In this document: positions 24,468 to 33,220 of the stretch, piece after piece
Layout of the letters: each line of letters opens with the position of its first letter
Position numbering within the stretch: position 1 is the first letter of the stretch
From: Mycobacterium sp. 852002-51961_SCH5331710
GTDB taxonomy: Bacteria; Actinomycetota; Actinomycetes; Mycobacteriales; Mycobacteriaceae
NCBI RefSeq assembly: GCF_001665535.1
Contig: NZ_LZSQ01000123.1
Coordinates: 186,001 to 250,000, forward strand
Direction: 5' to 3'
Length of the DNA stretch: 64,000 nucleotides
Position numbers and translations under genes: made by a program
The notes under the pieces: model-generated
Database searches by the model: none
What the model saw: only the letters and a program-made list of their open reading frames with translations
What the model was told of the DNA's origin: nothing

Positions 24468-26134
24468 CACGCCTCCGCCAGGTATCGGTGCACCAACATC
24501 ACCGCCATCGACCCTTCGCCGACGGCGGCCGCCACCCTCTTGGCGGATTCGGAACGCACATCTCCTGCAACAAACACACCGGGCACGCTTGTTTCCAGGT
24601 GGTGCGGCGGACGATCCAGCGTCCAGCCGGCGACGTTGCGCAGATCGGGCCCGGCGAGGATGAATCCGTGGTCGTCGCGGGCGATGCCGGCCTGTTCGAC
24701 CCAGTCGGTGCGGGGTTCGGCCCCGATGAAGATGAACATCCGCCCGCAGGTGTGTTCCTCCCGCTCACCGGTTTGCAGGTTCTCCAGGCAGATGCGTTCG
24801 AGGTGGCCGTTGCCCTCGACCTTGTGCACGGCGGTGTACGGCAGTTCGCGGATGTTGTCGGTCGCCCTGATCTGCTGGATCAGGTAGTAGGACATCGAGT
24901 CCTCCAGCGTGCGGCGGCAGACGATGCTCACCTTCTTCGCCGTGCGCGCCAGGAACATCGCGGCCTGGCCTGCGGAATTCGCGCCGCCGATGACGAAGAC
25001 CTCCTCGTCCTCGCATTCGGCGGCCACCGACGACGTGGCCCCGTAGTAGACGCCCGCACCGGTCAGGTCGGAGCAGCCCTCGGCGGGCAGCTGGCGGTAC
25101 TCGACGCCCATCGCGAGGATCACCGCCCGCGTCCCGATCGATCTGCCGTCGGACAGGTGGACGGTGCGTGCGTTGCCGTCGATCTCGAGCGCGCTGACCT
25201 CGGCTGCGGTGATGAGCTCGGCCTCGAACTTCTCGGCCTGCCTGCGTGCCCGCTCGGCGAGCTGGGAGCCGGACACGCCGTCGGGAAAGCCCAGGTAGTT
25301 CTCGATCCGCGAGCTCTGTCCGGCCTGCCCACCCGTGGCCGTGCGTTCGATCAGCACGGTCTTGAGGCCCTCGGAGGCGCCGTAGACCGCCGCCGCCAGG
25401 CCCGCCGGGCCGCCGCCGATGACGACCAGGTCGTAGAAGTCCTCCGCGGGGGTGGTGGACAGGCCGAGCGTCGCGCCGAGTTCGGCGTCGTCGGGCGCGA
25501 CCAGCGTCTCGCCCTGCTCGGTGATCACCACCGGAAGCGTCAGCCCGTCGAGACCCGCGGCGTCGAGCAGCTGTCTGCCCTTGGGCTCGTCGGCGCGGAA
25601 CCACGTGTAGTAGAGCCGGTTGCGGGCGAGGAACTCGCGAACCTCCGACGAGCGCGCGTTCCACGGGTGGCCGATGATCTTGGTGTGCGGGATGGCGCGG
25701 TCGCCGGTCTCGCGCCACGCCTCGATCAGCGCGTCGATGACCGGGTAGAGCTTCTCCTCCGGCGGGTCCCACGGTTTGAGCAGGTAGTGGTCGAGATCGA
25801 CGACGTTGATGGCGTCGATTGCGGCATGTGTGTCGGCATATGCGGTCAACAGCACCCGGCGGGCCATCGGGAAGATGTCCATCGCCTCTTCGAGGAATTC
25901 GATCCCGCTCATCTGCGGCATCCGGTAGTCGGCGACGAACACGGCGACGGTCTCACCGCGCAGCTTGAGTTCGTTGAGCGTCTCGAGAGCGTCGGGGCCG
26001 TTCTCTGCGCGCACGATCCGAAACCCCTCGCCGTAGTGGCGGCGCAGGTCGCGTGCGACGGCACGCGACACCGCCGGGTCGTCGTCCACGCTCAATATGA
26101 CGGGTTTACGGGGCTGGGGCGAGGGGCCGGTCAT
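24467..26134 (-). CDS. Receiver domain / glutaredoxin-like / thioredoxin-reductase-like flavoprotein fusion
   Basis: The 555-residue protein begins with a response-regulator receiver (phosphoacceptor Asp69 in [11 protein letters not shown]; Lys120 in [12 protein letters not shown]). Residues about 150-225 look like a degenerate glutaredoxin-like domain: [15 protein letters not shown] stands where a CPxC motif would be. Residues 233-555 are a thioredoxin-reductase-like flavoprotein with FAD motif [10 protein letters not shown] and NAD(P) motif [10 protein letters not shown]. The TrxR CxxC is missing; [14 protein letters not shown] takes its place. It may signal by phosphorylation-dependent NAD(P)H oxidation rather than act as a thioredoxin reductase. 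It is the upstream partner of the cNMP-kinase. Confidence 0.9.
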
Positions 26135-26415
26135 CGCGTATAAGTATGCGCCTATCGTCCAGCCGATATCGGGGCGAGATTTCCCGGCTCACCGGGCGCG
26201 ATGCTGATGGTCGGCGACAGTGGGTGGGGCGGTGCCGGCGCATTTTGGTCATCCGGTGGTCAGCGGGTATTCTTTACCAACGGTGCGGCGACCGCGCCGA
26301 CTCTTTGCGTGCCCCTGTTCAGGAATTTCTGGCTACTGGCTCACGTTCTGTGGTCGGAGCGTTTGCTGTCCCAGCAGGCGCCAACGATCAGGACACGGAG
26401 GATCTCCGAAACACA
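26135..26415. promoter_or_regulatory. Divergent spacer between receiver-flavoprotein gene and infA
   Basis: This 281-bp spacer contains an AT-rich stretch right next to the reverse gene (26138-26152), suitable for a near-leaderless promoter, and the infA promoter described separately. No open reading frame in it looks coding. Confidence 0.6.
26245..26273 (+). promoter_or_regulatory. Probable infA operon promoter
   Basis: TTGGTC (26245-26250), a 17-bp spacer and TATTCT (26268-26273, fitting the mycobacterial TANNNT -10) lie upstream of infA. The resulting leader would be about 135 nt. Confidence 0.5.
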
Positions 26416-26637
26416 ATGGCCAAGAAAGACGGTGCCATAGAGGTCGAGGGTCGCGTGGTCGAACCCCTGCCCAATGCGATGTTCCGCATTGAGCTGGAGA
26501 ACGGACACAAGGTCCTTGCCCACATCAGCGGCAAGATGCGGCAGCACTACATCCGCATCCTGCCCGAGGATCGCGTCGTGGTGGAGCTGTCTCCCTACGA
26601 CCTGTCCCGGGGCCGCATCGTTTACCGGTACAAGTAA
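26416..26637 (+). CDS. infA: Translation initiation factor IF-1
   Basis: The 73-residue S1/OB-fold protein [19 protein letters not shown] binds the ribosomal A site during initiation. It is full length and nearly invariant in actinobacteria ([19 protein letters not shown]). The ATG at 26416 was chosen over upstream in-frame codons, which would add about 90 residues unrelated to IF-1. rpmJ follows after 30 bp. infA-rpmJ-rpsM-rpsK-rpsD-rpoA-rplQ is the standard order. Confidence 0.98.
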
Positions 26638-26667
26638 AGACACTTCGGAAGAACAGGATCGAACGCC

Positions 26668-26781
26668 GTGAAGGTGAACCCGAGCGTCAAGCCCATTTGC
26701 GATAAGTGCAGGGTGATCCGCCGGCATGGGCGGGTCATGGTGATCTGCTCTGATCCGCGCCACAAGCAGCGCCAAGGCTAG
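26668..26781 (+). CDS. rpmJ: 50S ribosomal protein L36
   Basis: The 37-residue protein [14 protein letters not shown] starts with GTG. It carries the zinc-ribbon ligands C-x2-C in CDKC, a third Cys in [13 protein letters not shown] and the following His. It is the zinc-binding (C+) form of L36 located in its usual place after infA. Confidence 0.97.
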
Positions 26782-26962
26782 AACGCGCTGCTGCCAGACA
26801 ACTGAATGACGAAATCCCGGTACCACTGAGCGGATACGCCGCTTGCGATGAGCCGTCAGGCGAAGAGCCAACGACTCTGAACGTCCGGCACGGAGGCCGG
26901 ACCCCGAGACAGCGGGAACGGACTGGGACAAGACCTCCGCATAGAAGAAGGAACACTGCCTG
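26782..26962 (+). promoter_or_regulatory. Leader between rpmJ and rpsM
   Basis: This 181-bp non-coding stretch includes a hairpin GTCCGG-N8-CCGGAC at 26883-26902 and ends with GAAGAAGGAA before rpsM. It may serve for processing or ribosomal-protein feedback; no known leader family was recognised. Confidence 0.4.
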
Positions 26963-27337
26963 ATGGCACGTCTCGTGGGCGTTGATCTTCCGCGCGATAA
27001 GCGCATGGAGATCGCCCTGACCTACATCTACGGCGTCGGCCGTACCCGCTCCCAGGAGATCCTGGACGCCACCGGCATCAGCCGGGACCTGCGCACGAAG
27101 GACCTGACCGATGATCAGGTGACCCAGCTGCGCGATTACATCGAAGCGAACCTCAAGGTGGAGGGCGATCTGCGCCGCGAGGTGCAGGCCGACATCCGCC
27201 GCAAGATCGAGATCGGCTGCTACCAGGGCCTGCGGCACCGCCGTGGCCTCCCGGTGCGCGGCCAGCGGACCAAGACCAACGCGCGCACCCGCAAGGGCCC
27301 GAAGCGCACCATCGCGGGTAAGAAGAAGGCCAGGTAA
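26963..27337 (+). CDS. rpsM: 30S ribosomal protein S13
   Basis: The 124-residue head protein of the small subunit has MARLVGVDLPRDKRMEIALT at the start, the helix-two-turn-helix YGVGRTRSQEILDATGI, and the basic tail RGQRTKTNARTRKGPKRT that reaches the tRNA. GAAGGAA precedes the ATG. rpsK starts 4 bp after its stop. Confidence 0.98.
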   Translation: MARLVGVDLPRDKRMEIALTYIYGVGRTRSQEILDATGISRDLRTKDLTDDQVTQLRDYIEANLKVEGDLRREVQADIRRKIEIGCYQGLRHRRGLPVRGQRTKTNARTRKGPKRTIAGKKKAR

Positions 27338-27341
27338 GTAG

Positions 27342-27755
27342 ATGCCTCCAGCTAAAAAGACGGCCGCCCCCAAGAAGGGTCAGAAGACCCGTCGCCGGGA
27401 AAAGAAGAACGTCCCGCACGGCGCCGCACACATCAAGAGCACGTTCAACAACACGATCGTGACCATCACCGACCCGTCGGGCAACGTCATCGCGTGGGCG
27501 TCGTCGGGCCACGTGGGCTTCAAGGGCTCGCGTAAGTCGACGCCGTTCGCCGCGCAGCTGGCGGCCGAGAACGCCGCCCGCAAGGCGCAGGAGCACGGCG
27601 TGAAGAAGGTCGACGTGTTCGTCAAGGGCCCGGGCTCGGGCCGCGAGACCGCGATCCGGTCGTTGCAGGCCGCCGGCCTCGAGGTCGGCGCGATCGCCGA
27701 TGTCACGCCGCAGCCGCACAACGGATGCCGTCCGCCGAAGCGGCGCCGGGTCTAG
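27342..27755 (+). CDS. rpsK: 30S ribosomal protein S11
   Basis: The 137-residue platform protein shows the S11 core GAAHIKSTFNNTIVTITD, KGSRKSTPFAAQ and the C-terminal DVTPQPHNGCRPPKRRRV. The N-terminal lysine-rich extension MPPAKKTAAPKKGQKTRR is typical of mycobacteria. It lies 4 bp after rpsM and 21 bp before rpsD. Confidence 0.98.
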   Translation: MPPAKKTAAPKKGQKTRRREKKNVPHGAAHIKSTFNNTIVTITDPSGNVIAWASSGHVGFKGSRKSTPFAAQLAAENAARKAQEHGVKKVDVFVKGPGSGRETAIRSLQAAGLEVGAIADVTPQPHNGCRPPKRRRV

Positions 27756-27776
27756 TAGGACGAGGGAGAAACAGAC

Positions 27777-28382
27777 ATGGCTCGTTACACCGGACCCGCG
27801 ACCCGCAAGTCACGCCGCCTCGGCGTCGACCTGGTCGGCGGCGATCAGTCGTTCGAGAAGCGCCCCTACCCGCCCGGCCAGCACGGCCGTGCGCGGATCA
27901 AGGAGAGCGAATACCGCCTGCAGTTGCAGGAGAAGCAGAAGGCCCGCTTTTCGTACGGAGTGATGGAGAAGCAGTTCCGTCGCTACTACGAAGAGGCCAA
28001 CCGTCTGCCGGGCAAGACCGGTGACAACCTGCTGCGCATCCTGGAGAGCCGGCTGGACAACGTCATCTACCGCGCCGGCCTGGCCCGCACCCGCCGGATG
28101 GCGCGCCAGCTGGTCAGCCACGGGCACTTCCTGGTCAACGGTGTCAAGGTCGACATCCCGAGCTACCGGGTGTCGCAGTACGACATCATCGACGTGAAGG
28201 AAAAGTCGCTCAACACCGATCCGTTCGTGATCGCCCGGGAGACCGCGGGCGAGCGGCCGATTCCGTCCTGGCTGCAGGTCGTCGGTGAGCGTCAGCGCAT
28301 CCTGGTGCACCAGCTGCCCGAGCGCGCGCAGATCGACGTCCCGCTGTCCGAGCAGCTGATCGTCGAGCTCTACTCGAAGTAG
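27777..28382 (+). CDS. rpsD: 30S ribosomal protein S4
   Basis: This 201-residue 16S rRNA-binding assembly protein has an S4 RNA-binding domain (LDNVIYRAGLARTRRMARQL, HGHFLVNGVKVDIPSYRV). The N-terminus MARYTGPATRKSRRLGVDLV has no zinc cysteines, the C- form. GAGGGAGAAACAG precedes the ATG. In many bacteria S4 represses this operon by binding its mRNA; no such site was identified here. Confidence 0.98.
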   Translation: MARYTGPATRKSRRLGVDLVGGDQSFEKRPYPPGQHGRARIKESEYRLQLQEKQKARFSYGVMEKQFRRYYEEANRLPGKTGDNLLRILESRLDNVIYRAGLARTRRMARQLVSHGHFLVNGVKVDIPSYRVSQYDIIDVKEKSLNTDPFVIARETAGERPIPSWLQVVGERQRILVHQLPERAQIDVPLSEQLIVELYSK

Positions 28383-28456
28383 TCTTCCCGCCGCTTGGAT
28401 GGCGGTAGGGATTTGCGGCATCAAATAGCGGGTGCCGTAGAGGAGGAAAGAAACAC

Positions 28457-29509
28457 ATGCTGATTTCTCAGCGACCCACACTGTCCGAAGAGGTCAAGGC
28501 CGAGAACCGCTCTCAGTTCGTCATCGAACCCCTGGAGCCCGGTTTCGGTTACACCCTTGGCAATTCGCTTCGGCGCACGCTGCTGTCGTCCATCCCGGGC
28601 GCGGCGGTCACCAGCATCCGCATCGACGGGGTGCTGCACGAGTTCACCACGGTGCCCGGTGTCAAGGAAGACGTCACCGACATCATCTTGAACCTCAAGG
28701 GCCTGGTCGTCTCGTCGGAAGAGGACGAGCCGGTCACCATGTACCTGCGCAAGCAGGGGCCGGGTGAGGTCACCGCGGGTGACATCGTTCCGCCGGCCGG
28801 CGTGACGGTGCACAACCCCGAGATGCACATCGCCACCCTCAACGACAAGGGCAAGCTCGAGGTCGAGCTCGTCGTCGAGCGCGGTCGCGGTTACGTTCCC
28901 GCCGTGCAGAACAAGGCCTCCGGCGCCGAGATCGGCCGGATCCCGGTCGATTCGATCTACTCGCCGGTGCTCAAGGTCACCTACAAGGTGGAGGCCACCC
29001 GCGTCGAGCAGCGCACCGACTTCGACAAGCTGATCCTCGATGTCGAGACCAAGAATTCGATCACCCCGCGTGACGCGCTCGCCTCGGCGGGTAAGACGCT
29101 GGTCGAATTGTTCGGTCTGGCACGGGAACTCAACGTCGAGGCCGAGGGCATCGAGATCGGGCCGTCGCCGGCCGAGGCCGACCACATCGCCAGCTTCGCG
29201 CTGCCGATCGACGATCTGGACCTCACGGTGCGGTCGTACAACTGCCTCAAGCGCGAAGGCGTGCACACCGTGGGCGAACTGGTCGCTCGCACGGAGTCCG
29301 ATCTGCTGGACATCCGCAACTTCGGCCAGAAGTCCATCGACGAGGTGAAGATCAAGCTGCACCAGCTGGGCCTTTCGCTCAAGGACAGCCCCGCCTCGTT
29401 CGACCCGTCCGAGGTCGCCGGTTACGACGTCGCCACCGGCACCTGGAACAGCGATGCCGGCTACGACCTGGACGACAACCAGGACTACGCCGAAACCGAA
29501 CAGCTCTAA
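28457..29509 (+). CDS. rpoA: DNA-directed RNA polymerase alpha subunit
   Basis: The 350-residue subunit has the assembly N-terminal domain (PLEPGFGYTLGNSLRRTLLSS) and the C-terminal domain that contacts UP elements and activators (LTVRSYNCLKREGVHTVGEL, IRNFGQKSIDEVK), followed by an acidic tail. GAGGAGGAAAG lies upstream of the ATG. It is placed between rpsD and rplQ as in nearly all actinobacteria. Confidence 0.98.
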   Translation: MLISQRPTLSEEVKAENRSQFVIEPLEPGFGYTLGNSLRRTLLSSIPGAAVTSIRIDGVLHEFTTVPGVKEDVTDIILNLKGLVVSSEEDEPVTMYLRKQGPGEVTAGDIVPPAGVTVHNPEMHIATLNDKGKLEVELVVERGRGYVPAVQNKASGAEIGRIPVDSIYSPVLKVTYKVEATRVEQRTDFDKLILDVETKNSITPRDALASAGKTLVELFGLARELNVEAEGIEIGPSPAEADHIASFALPIDDLDLTVRSYNCLKREGVHTVGELVARTESDLLDIRNFGQKSIDEVKIKLHQLGLSLKDSPASFDPSEVAGYDVATGTWNSDAGYDLDDNQDYAETEQL

Positions 29510-29569
29510 GCACAAACCGTCCCGGCCCTACCTGATACGGGGGCCGGCCCCATTTAGGAGATAGTCGCA

Positions 29570-30157
29570 ATGCCCAAGCCCACCAAGGGCCCTCGCCTCG
29601 GCGGGTCGTCCTCGCACCAGAAGGCGCTCCTGGCCAACCTGGCCACGTCGCTTTTCGAGCACGGCCGCATCAAGACGACCGAGCCCAAAGCGCGGGCGTT
29701 GCGTCCTTACGCGGAGAAGCTCATCACGCACGCCAAGAAGGGCACGCTGCACAACCGGCGCGAGGTGATGAAGAAGATCCGCGACAAGGACATCGTGCAT
29801 ACGCTGTTCGCCGAGATCGGCCCGTTCTTCGCCGACCGTGAGGGCGGCTACACCCGCATCATCAAGGTCGAGAACCGCAAGGGCGACAACGCTCCCATGG
29901 CGGTCATCGAGCTGGTGCGGGAGAAGACGGTGACCTCCGAGGCCGACCGTGCCCGCCGGAGCCGCTCCGGCGGAGACATCCAGTCCGGCGCGGCGGGCTC
30001 GAAGACCGAGCAGCCGGTCGCGGCGGCAGCCGCGCCGCAGGCCGCGGTCGAGCCGGAGGCCGCCGAGGGTCCCACCGAGGACGAGTCGGTCGAGGAGGCC
30101 AAGGCCGAGTCCTCGGAAGTCGAGGCCGAAGCCGACAAGGATGACGACAAGTCCTGA
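29570..30157 (+). CDS. rplQ: 50S ribosomal protein L17
   Basis: The 195-residue protein has the L17 core MPKPTKGPRLGGSSSHQKAL, EHGRIKTTEPKARALRPYAEKL and YTRIIKVENRKGDNAPMAVIEL in the first 120 residues. A long Ala/Glu-rich acidic C-terminal extension (about 75 residues) follows, as in mycobacteria, where L17 is longer than the E. coli protein. AGGAGA precedes the ATG. truA starts 7 bp downstream. Confidence 0.97.
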   Translation: MPKPTKGPRLGGSSSHQKALLANLATSLFEHGRIKTTEPKARALRPYAEKLITHAKKGTLHNRREVMKKIRDKDIVHTLFAEIGPFFADREGGYTRIIKVENRKGDNAPMAVIELVREKTVTSEADRARRSRSGGDIQSGAAGSKTEQPVAAAAAPQAAVEPEAAEGPTEDESVEEAKAESSEVEAEADKDDDKS

Positions 30158-30164
30158 GGACGCC

Positions 30165-31034
30165 ATGAGCGGGCCCGCCATCGATTCCGGTGGCGGGCTC
30201 GTTCGTCTTCGGCTCGACATCGCCTACGACGGAACCGAATTCGCGGGTTGGGCCGTTCAGGCCGGACAGCGCACGGTCGCCGGCGTCATCGACGAGGCGC
30301 TGTCGACGGTGTTCCGCACTCCGGTGGTGACCCGCGCGGCGGGACGCACCGACACCGGGGTGCACGCGACCGGACAGGTCGCCCACGTCGACGTGCCGGA
30401 AGACGCCCTGGCGCACGCGTATCCGCGTACACCGCGGCCCGGCGACGGCGAGTTCCTGCCGTTGGTGCGTCGCCTCGGGCGGTTCCTGCCGGCCGATGTC
30501 CGCGTGCTGCAGATCGCGCGTGCCGCCCCTGGTTTCGACGCCCGGTTCTCCGCGCTGCGCAGGCACTACGTGTATCGGCTGTCGACGGCGCCGTACGGTG
30601 TCGAACCGCACGAGGCACGTTACGTGACCGCCTGGCCGCGTCCGCTCGACGTGGAGGCGATGACCGAGGCGTCCCGGAAACTATTGGGGCTGCACGATTT
30701 CGCCGCCTTCTGCCGGCACCGCGAGGGTGCCACCACCATCCGTGACCTGCAGCGGCTGGACTGGTCGAGCGAGGGCACCCGGGTCACCGCGCACGTCACC
30801 GCCGATGCGTTCTGCTGGTCGATGGTCCGCTCCCTCGTCGGGGCGCTGCTGGCGGTCGGTGAACACCGCCGCGAACCCGATTGGTGCGCGGGGCTGTTGA
30901 CGGCCGAGCGACGGTCCAGCGAATTCGCGTCGGCGCCGCCGCAGGGGTTGACGCTCGTCAGTGTGGACTATCCGCCCGACGATCAACTCGAGGCCAGGAC
31001 CAAGGTGACCCGCGACCTGCGGGTCGTCGACTAG
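30165..31034 (+). CDS. truA: tRNA pseudouridine(38-40) synthase TruA
   Basis: The 289-residue enzyme has the catalytic Asp in TRAAGRTDTGVHATGQVAH and RLDIAYDGTEFAGWAVQ near the N-terminus; it isomerises uridines 38-40 in the anticodon arm. The ATG at 30165 was chosen because the in-frame extension upstream overlaps the rplQ tail and is unlike TruA. Its TAG overlaps the stop of the convergent cutinase gene in the palindrome CTAG. Confidence 0.97.
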   Translation: MSGPAIDSGGGLVRLRLDIAYDGTEFAGWAVQAGQRTVAGVIDEALSTVFRTPVVTRAAGRTDTGVHATGQVAHVDVPEDALAHAYPRTPRPGDGEFLPLVRRLGRFLPADVRVLQIARAAPGFDARFSALRRHYVYRLSTAPYGVEPHEARYVTAWPRPLDVEAMTEASRKLLGLHDFAAFCRHREGATTIRDLQRLDWSSEGTRVTAHVTADAFCWSMVRSLVGALLAVGEHRREPDWCAGLLTAERRSSEFASAPPQGLTLVSVDYPPDDQLEARTKVTRDLRVVD

Positions 31035-31726
31035 ATACGCCCCGCGATGAAGTCGGCCGCCTGGTTGACCATGCCTGCGTTGACGTACGCCCTCGCGGCG
31101 TGGTCGGGCCAGTTGCCCTCCCAGGTCTTGGGCTCGGCGGGGTTGCAGATCGGGTCGGCACCGTGGCACAGCTCGATGGTGCGCTCGCGGTAGAGCGGGC
31201 TGAAATTCGTGATCGGGCCGACCCACGCCGCGCCGTTGCCGAACAGCGCGACCGCGGCGATGTGGGTGTCCATGCCCTGGGGCAGCGGCTTCTTGAACCC
31301 GAACGCGGCGATCGGCGCGGCCAGCACGACGTCGGTCACCGCGGCGCCCAGGGAGTACCCACCGAGCACCAGCCGGGTGTCGGGGCACCGGGCCGCCATG
31401 TCTTGGATCCGTGAACTCATGTCATTGGCGCCGATGTCGACCTCGGTGTCGGCCGGGTACTGCACGGAGTAGAGACTGATGTTCTTGCTGGTCTTGCTGC
31501 GCAGCGCGCTGATGAGCGCGTTGCCGATCACGCCGGCACCGGGTGCTTCGGTGCGGCCGCGCGCGAAGATCAGCTCGACAGGCGGGCACGACTGTGCGGC
31601 TGCGACGGGCACGAGCCCCGGGCTGCCTTGCGGCACAGGCGCGATCAGACCCGCTACGGCGAGTGCGAGCGCTCCGGCGAGCAGCATCCCCCGGCGTCCC
31701 CAACAGCGAACAAGATCGTTTAGCAC
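31031..31726 (-). CDS. Secreted cutinase-family esterase 1
   Basis: This protein of about 231 residues has an N-terminal signal peptide (LLAGALALAVAGLIAPV... AAA before QSCPPVELIFARG), the nucleophile in LVLGGYSLGAAVTDV, Asp in CHGADPICNP and His in WPDHAARAY, the cutinase serine-hydrolase triad, with paired cysteines. It is the most diverged of three tandem cutinases. The GTG at 31726 was chosen because TATAAG lies nine bases upstream, suggesting a leaderless transcript; a TTG at 31753 would add nine residues. Cutinases of this group act on lipids or esters in the envelope. Confidence 0.88.
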   Translation of the reverse strand: MLNDLVRCWGRRGMLLAGALALAVAGLIAPVPQGSPGLVPVAAAQSCPPVELIFARGRTEAPGAGVIGNALISALRSKTSKNISLYSVQYPADTEVDIGANDMSSRIQDMAARCPDTRLVLGGYSLGAAVTDVVLAAPIAAFGFKKPLPQGMDTHIAAVALFGNGAAWVGPITNFSPLYRERTIELCHGADPICNPAEPKTWEGNWPDHAARAYVNAGMVNQAADFIAGRI

Positions 31727-31789
31727 CTCGCCGATCTTATAGGACCTAATCAACGCGCAGGAAGGTAATCCGGCGCGCGTGCTGTGATG

Positions 31790-32449
31790 TCAGACCAGCC
31801 GCGCCACGAAATCCGCAGCCTGGTTCGCCATTCCGGCTCCGACGTAATCGCTGTGAGCGAACGGATTGCGGCCTCGGGAGCAGATCGGGTCGCCGTCGGT
31901 GCACAGGTCGATCGCGCGTCCCCCGAACAACGGAGCCGAGGTGATCGGGTTGTCGAACTTCGTGGCGGGGTTACCGAACACCGCCACCGCGGCGACGTTG
32001 GGTGCGACGTTCGGCGGCAGCACCGGCCCCAGGGCGCCGAGCCGGTTACCCAGCGGCGGCACCCCGGCGAGCATGTCGACGACCGCGGCGCCCTGCGAGA
32101 ACCCGCCCAGCACGATGCGCGAGTCCGGGCACGACTGTGCGGTGTTGGAGATGAACGCCGCCGCGTCGGCGGCACCGTCTGCGGCCAGCGCGAAGTCGTA
32201 GGTGGCCGGATAGGCCACCCCGTATGCCGACAGGGTCCGGCCCCCGAGCTGAGGACGCAGGGCGTCGACCAACGCCTGGCCGACGCGACCGATACCCGGT
32301 GGTTCACCGGTGCCGCGGGCGAACACCACCGTGACGTCGGAGCAGCCCTGCGCCGAAACGGTCGCTGGCTGCAGCAGCGAGGGGATCAGGCCGATCGCCG
32401 CGATGACGGCTGCGGCGGCGAACCGACGATGAGGGCGCGCGAAATTCAC
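31790..32449 (-). CDS. Secreted cutinase-family esterase 2
   Basis: The 219-residue protein has a signal peptide (FAAAAVIAAIGLIPSLLQPATVSAQ), first Cys in GCSDVTVVFARGTGEPPG, nucleophile Ser in IVLGGFSQGAAVVDML, Asp in DLCTDGDPICSRGRNPF and His in FAHSDYVGAGM. It is strongly similar to cutinase 3, with which it shares GAAVVDMLAGVPPLGN, suggesting tandem duplication. It matches the cut3/cut4 position next to ESX-4 in M. tuberculosis. Confidence 0.92.
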   Translation of the reverse strand: MNFARPHRRFAAAAVIAAIGLIPSLLQPATVSAQGCSDVTVVFARGTGEPPGIGRVGQALVDALRPQLGGRTLSAYGVAYPATYDFALAADGAADAAAFISNTAQSCPDSRIVLGGFSQGAAVVDMLAGVPPLGNRLGALGPVLPPNVAPNVAAVAVFGNPATKFDNPITSAPLFGGRAIDLCTDGDPICSRGRNPFAHSDYVGAGMANQAADFVARLV

Positions 32450-32476
32450 GGGACGAGATGATATCGCCGCGCGGAC

Positions 32477-33187
32477 TCAGACGAGTCCGGCGACAAAGTT
32501 CGCGGCCTCCTGAACCAGTCCGGCGGTGACGTAGTCGTTGTGCGCGAACGGGTTACGGCCGCGGGAGCAGATCGGGTCGCCGTCCTTGCACAGGTCTATC
32601 GCCCGGCCCGCGAACACCGACTTGGTGATCGGGTTGCTGAATTTGGCCGCCGGGTTGCCGAACACCGCGACGGCGGCCACGTTGGGCACCAGGCTGCCCG
32701 GCAACGGCGGAGCCGACCCGATCGAGCCGATCTTGTTGCCCAACGGCGGCACCCCCGCCAGCATGTCGACGACCGCCGCGCCCTGCGAGTAGCCGCCGAG
32801 CACGATGCGGGTGCTCGGGCACTGCTGCGAGAGCATCGCGACGCGGTTGGTGGCGTCAGTCGCGCCGTCGGCGGCGGCCAGGAAGTCGTAGGACGCGGGG
32901 TAGTTGACCGCGTAGGTGCTGATCGTGCTCCCGCTCTTCAGGCCCCGCAGTGCGTTGACGAACGCGGTGCCTGGAGTGCCGAGGCCCGGGGTGTCGTCGG
33001 TGCCGCGCGCGAAGATCACCTCGATGTCGCTGCACGACGACGAGGTTGCGCCGTACCCGGGGTAACCGGGGTCCACGGGGCCGGGCAGGGGACCTGGTTG
33101 GGCGGCCGCCAGCGGGGCCGCACCGCCGGCGAGCGCGCCGAGGACGGCCGCGGCCGCCAGTCGGGCCGTCACGCGCAGCAAAGTCAC
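32477..33187 (-). CDS. Secreted cutinase-family esterase 3
   Basis: The 236-residue protein has a signal peptide (RLAAAAVLGALAGGAAPLAAAQP), a short Pro/Gly linker (PGPLPGPVDPGYPGYG), and the cutinase core SSCSDIEVIFARGTDDTPGL, nucleophile Ser in IVLGGYSQGAAVVDML, Asp in CKDGDPICSRG and His in FAHNDYVTAGL. It is the first in the tandem array of three on the reverse strand; 27 bp separate its stop from the next start, so the three may form one transcript. Confidence 0.92.
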   Translation of the reverse strand: MTLLRVTARLAAAAVLGALAGGAAPLAAAQPGPLPGPVDPGYPGYGATSSSCSDIEVIFARGTDDTPGLGTPGTAFVNALRGLKSGSTISTYAVNYPASYDFLAAADGATDATNRVAMLSQQCPSTRIVLGGYSQGAAVVDMLAGVPPLGNKIGSIGSAPPLPGSLVPNVAAVAVFGNPAAKFSNPITKSVFAGRAIDLCKDGDPICSRGRNPFAHNDYVTAGLVQEAANFVAGLV

Positions 33188-33220
33188 GCGGACATACTCA
33201 CATACCGAGGGGTCCGGGGG

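Noticed and set aside
24488..26143. 551-residue plus-strand open frame
   Set aside because: It mirrors the receiver-flavoprotein gene, which has unambiguous motifs.
29949..30164. 72-residue N-terminal extension of truA
   Set aside because: It overlaps the rplQ acidic tail out of frame; TruA begins normally at 30165.
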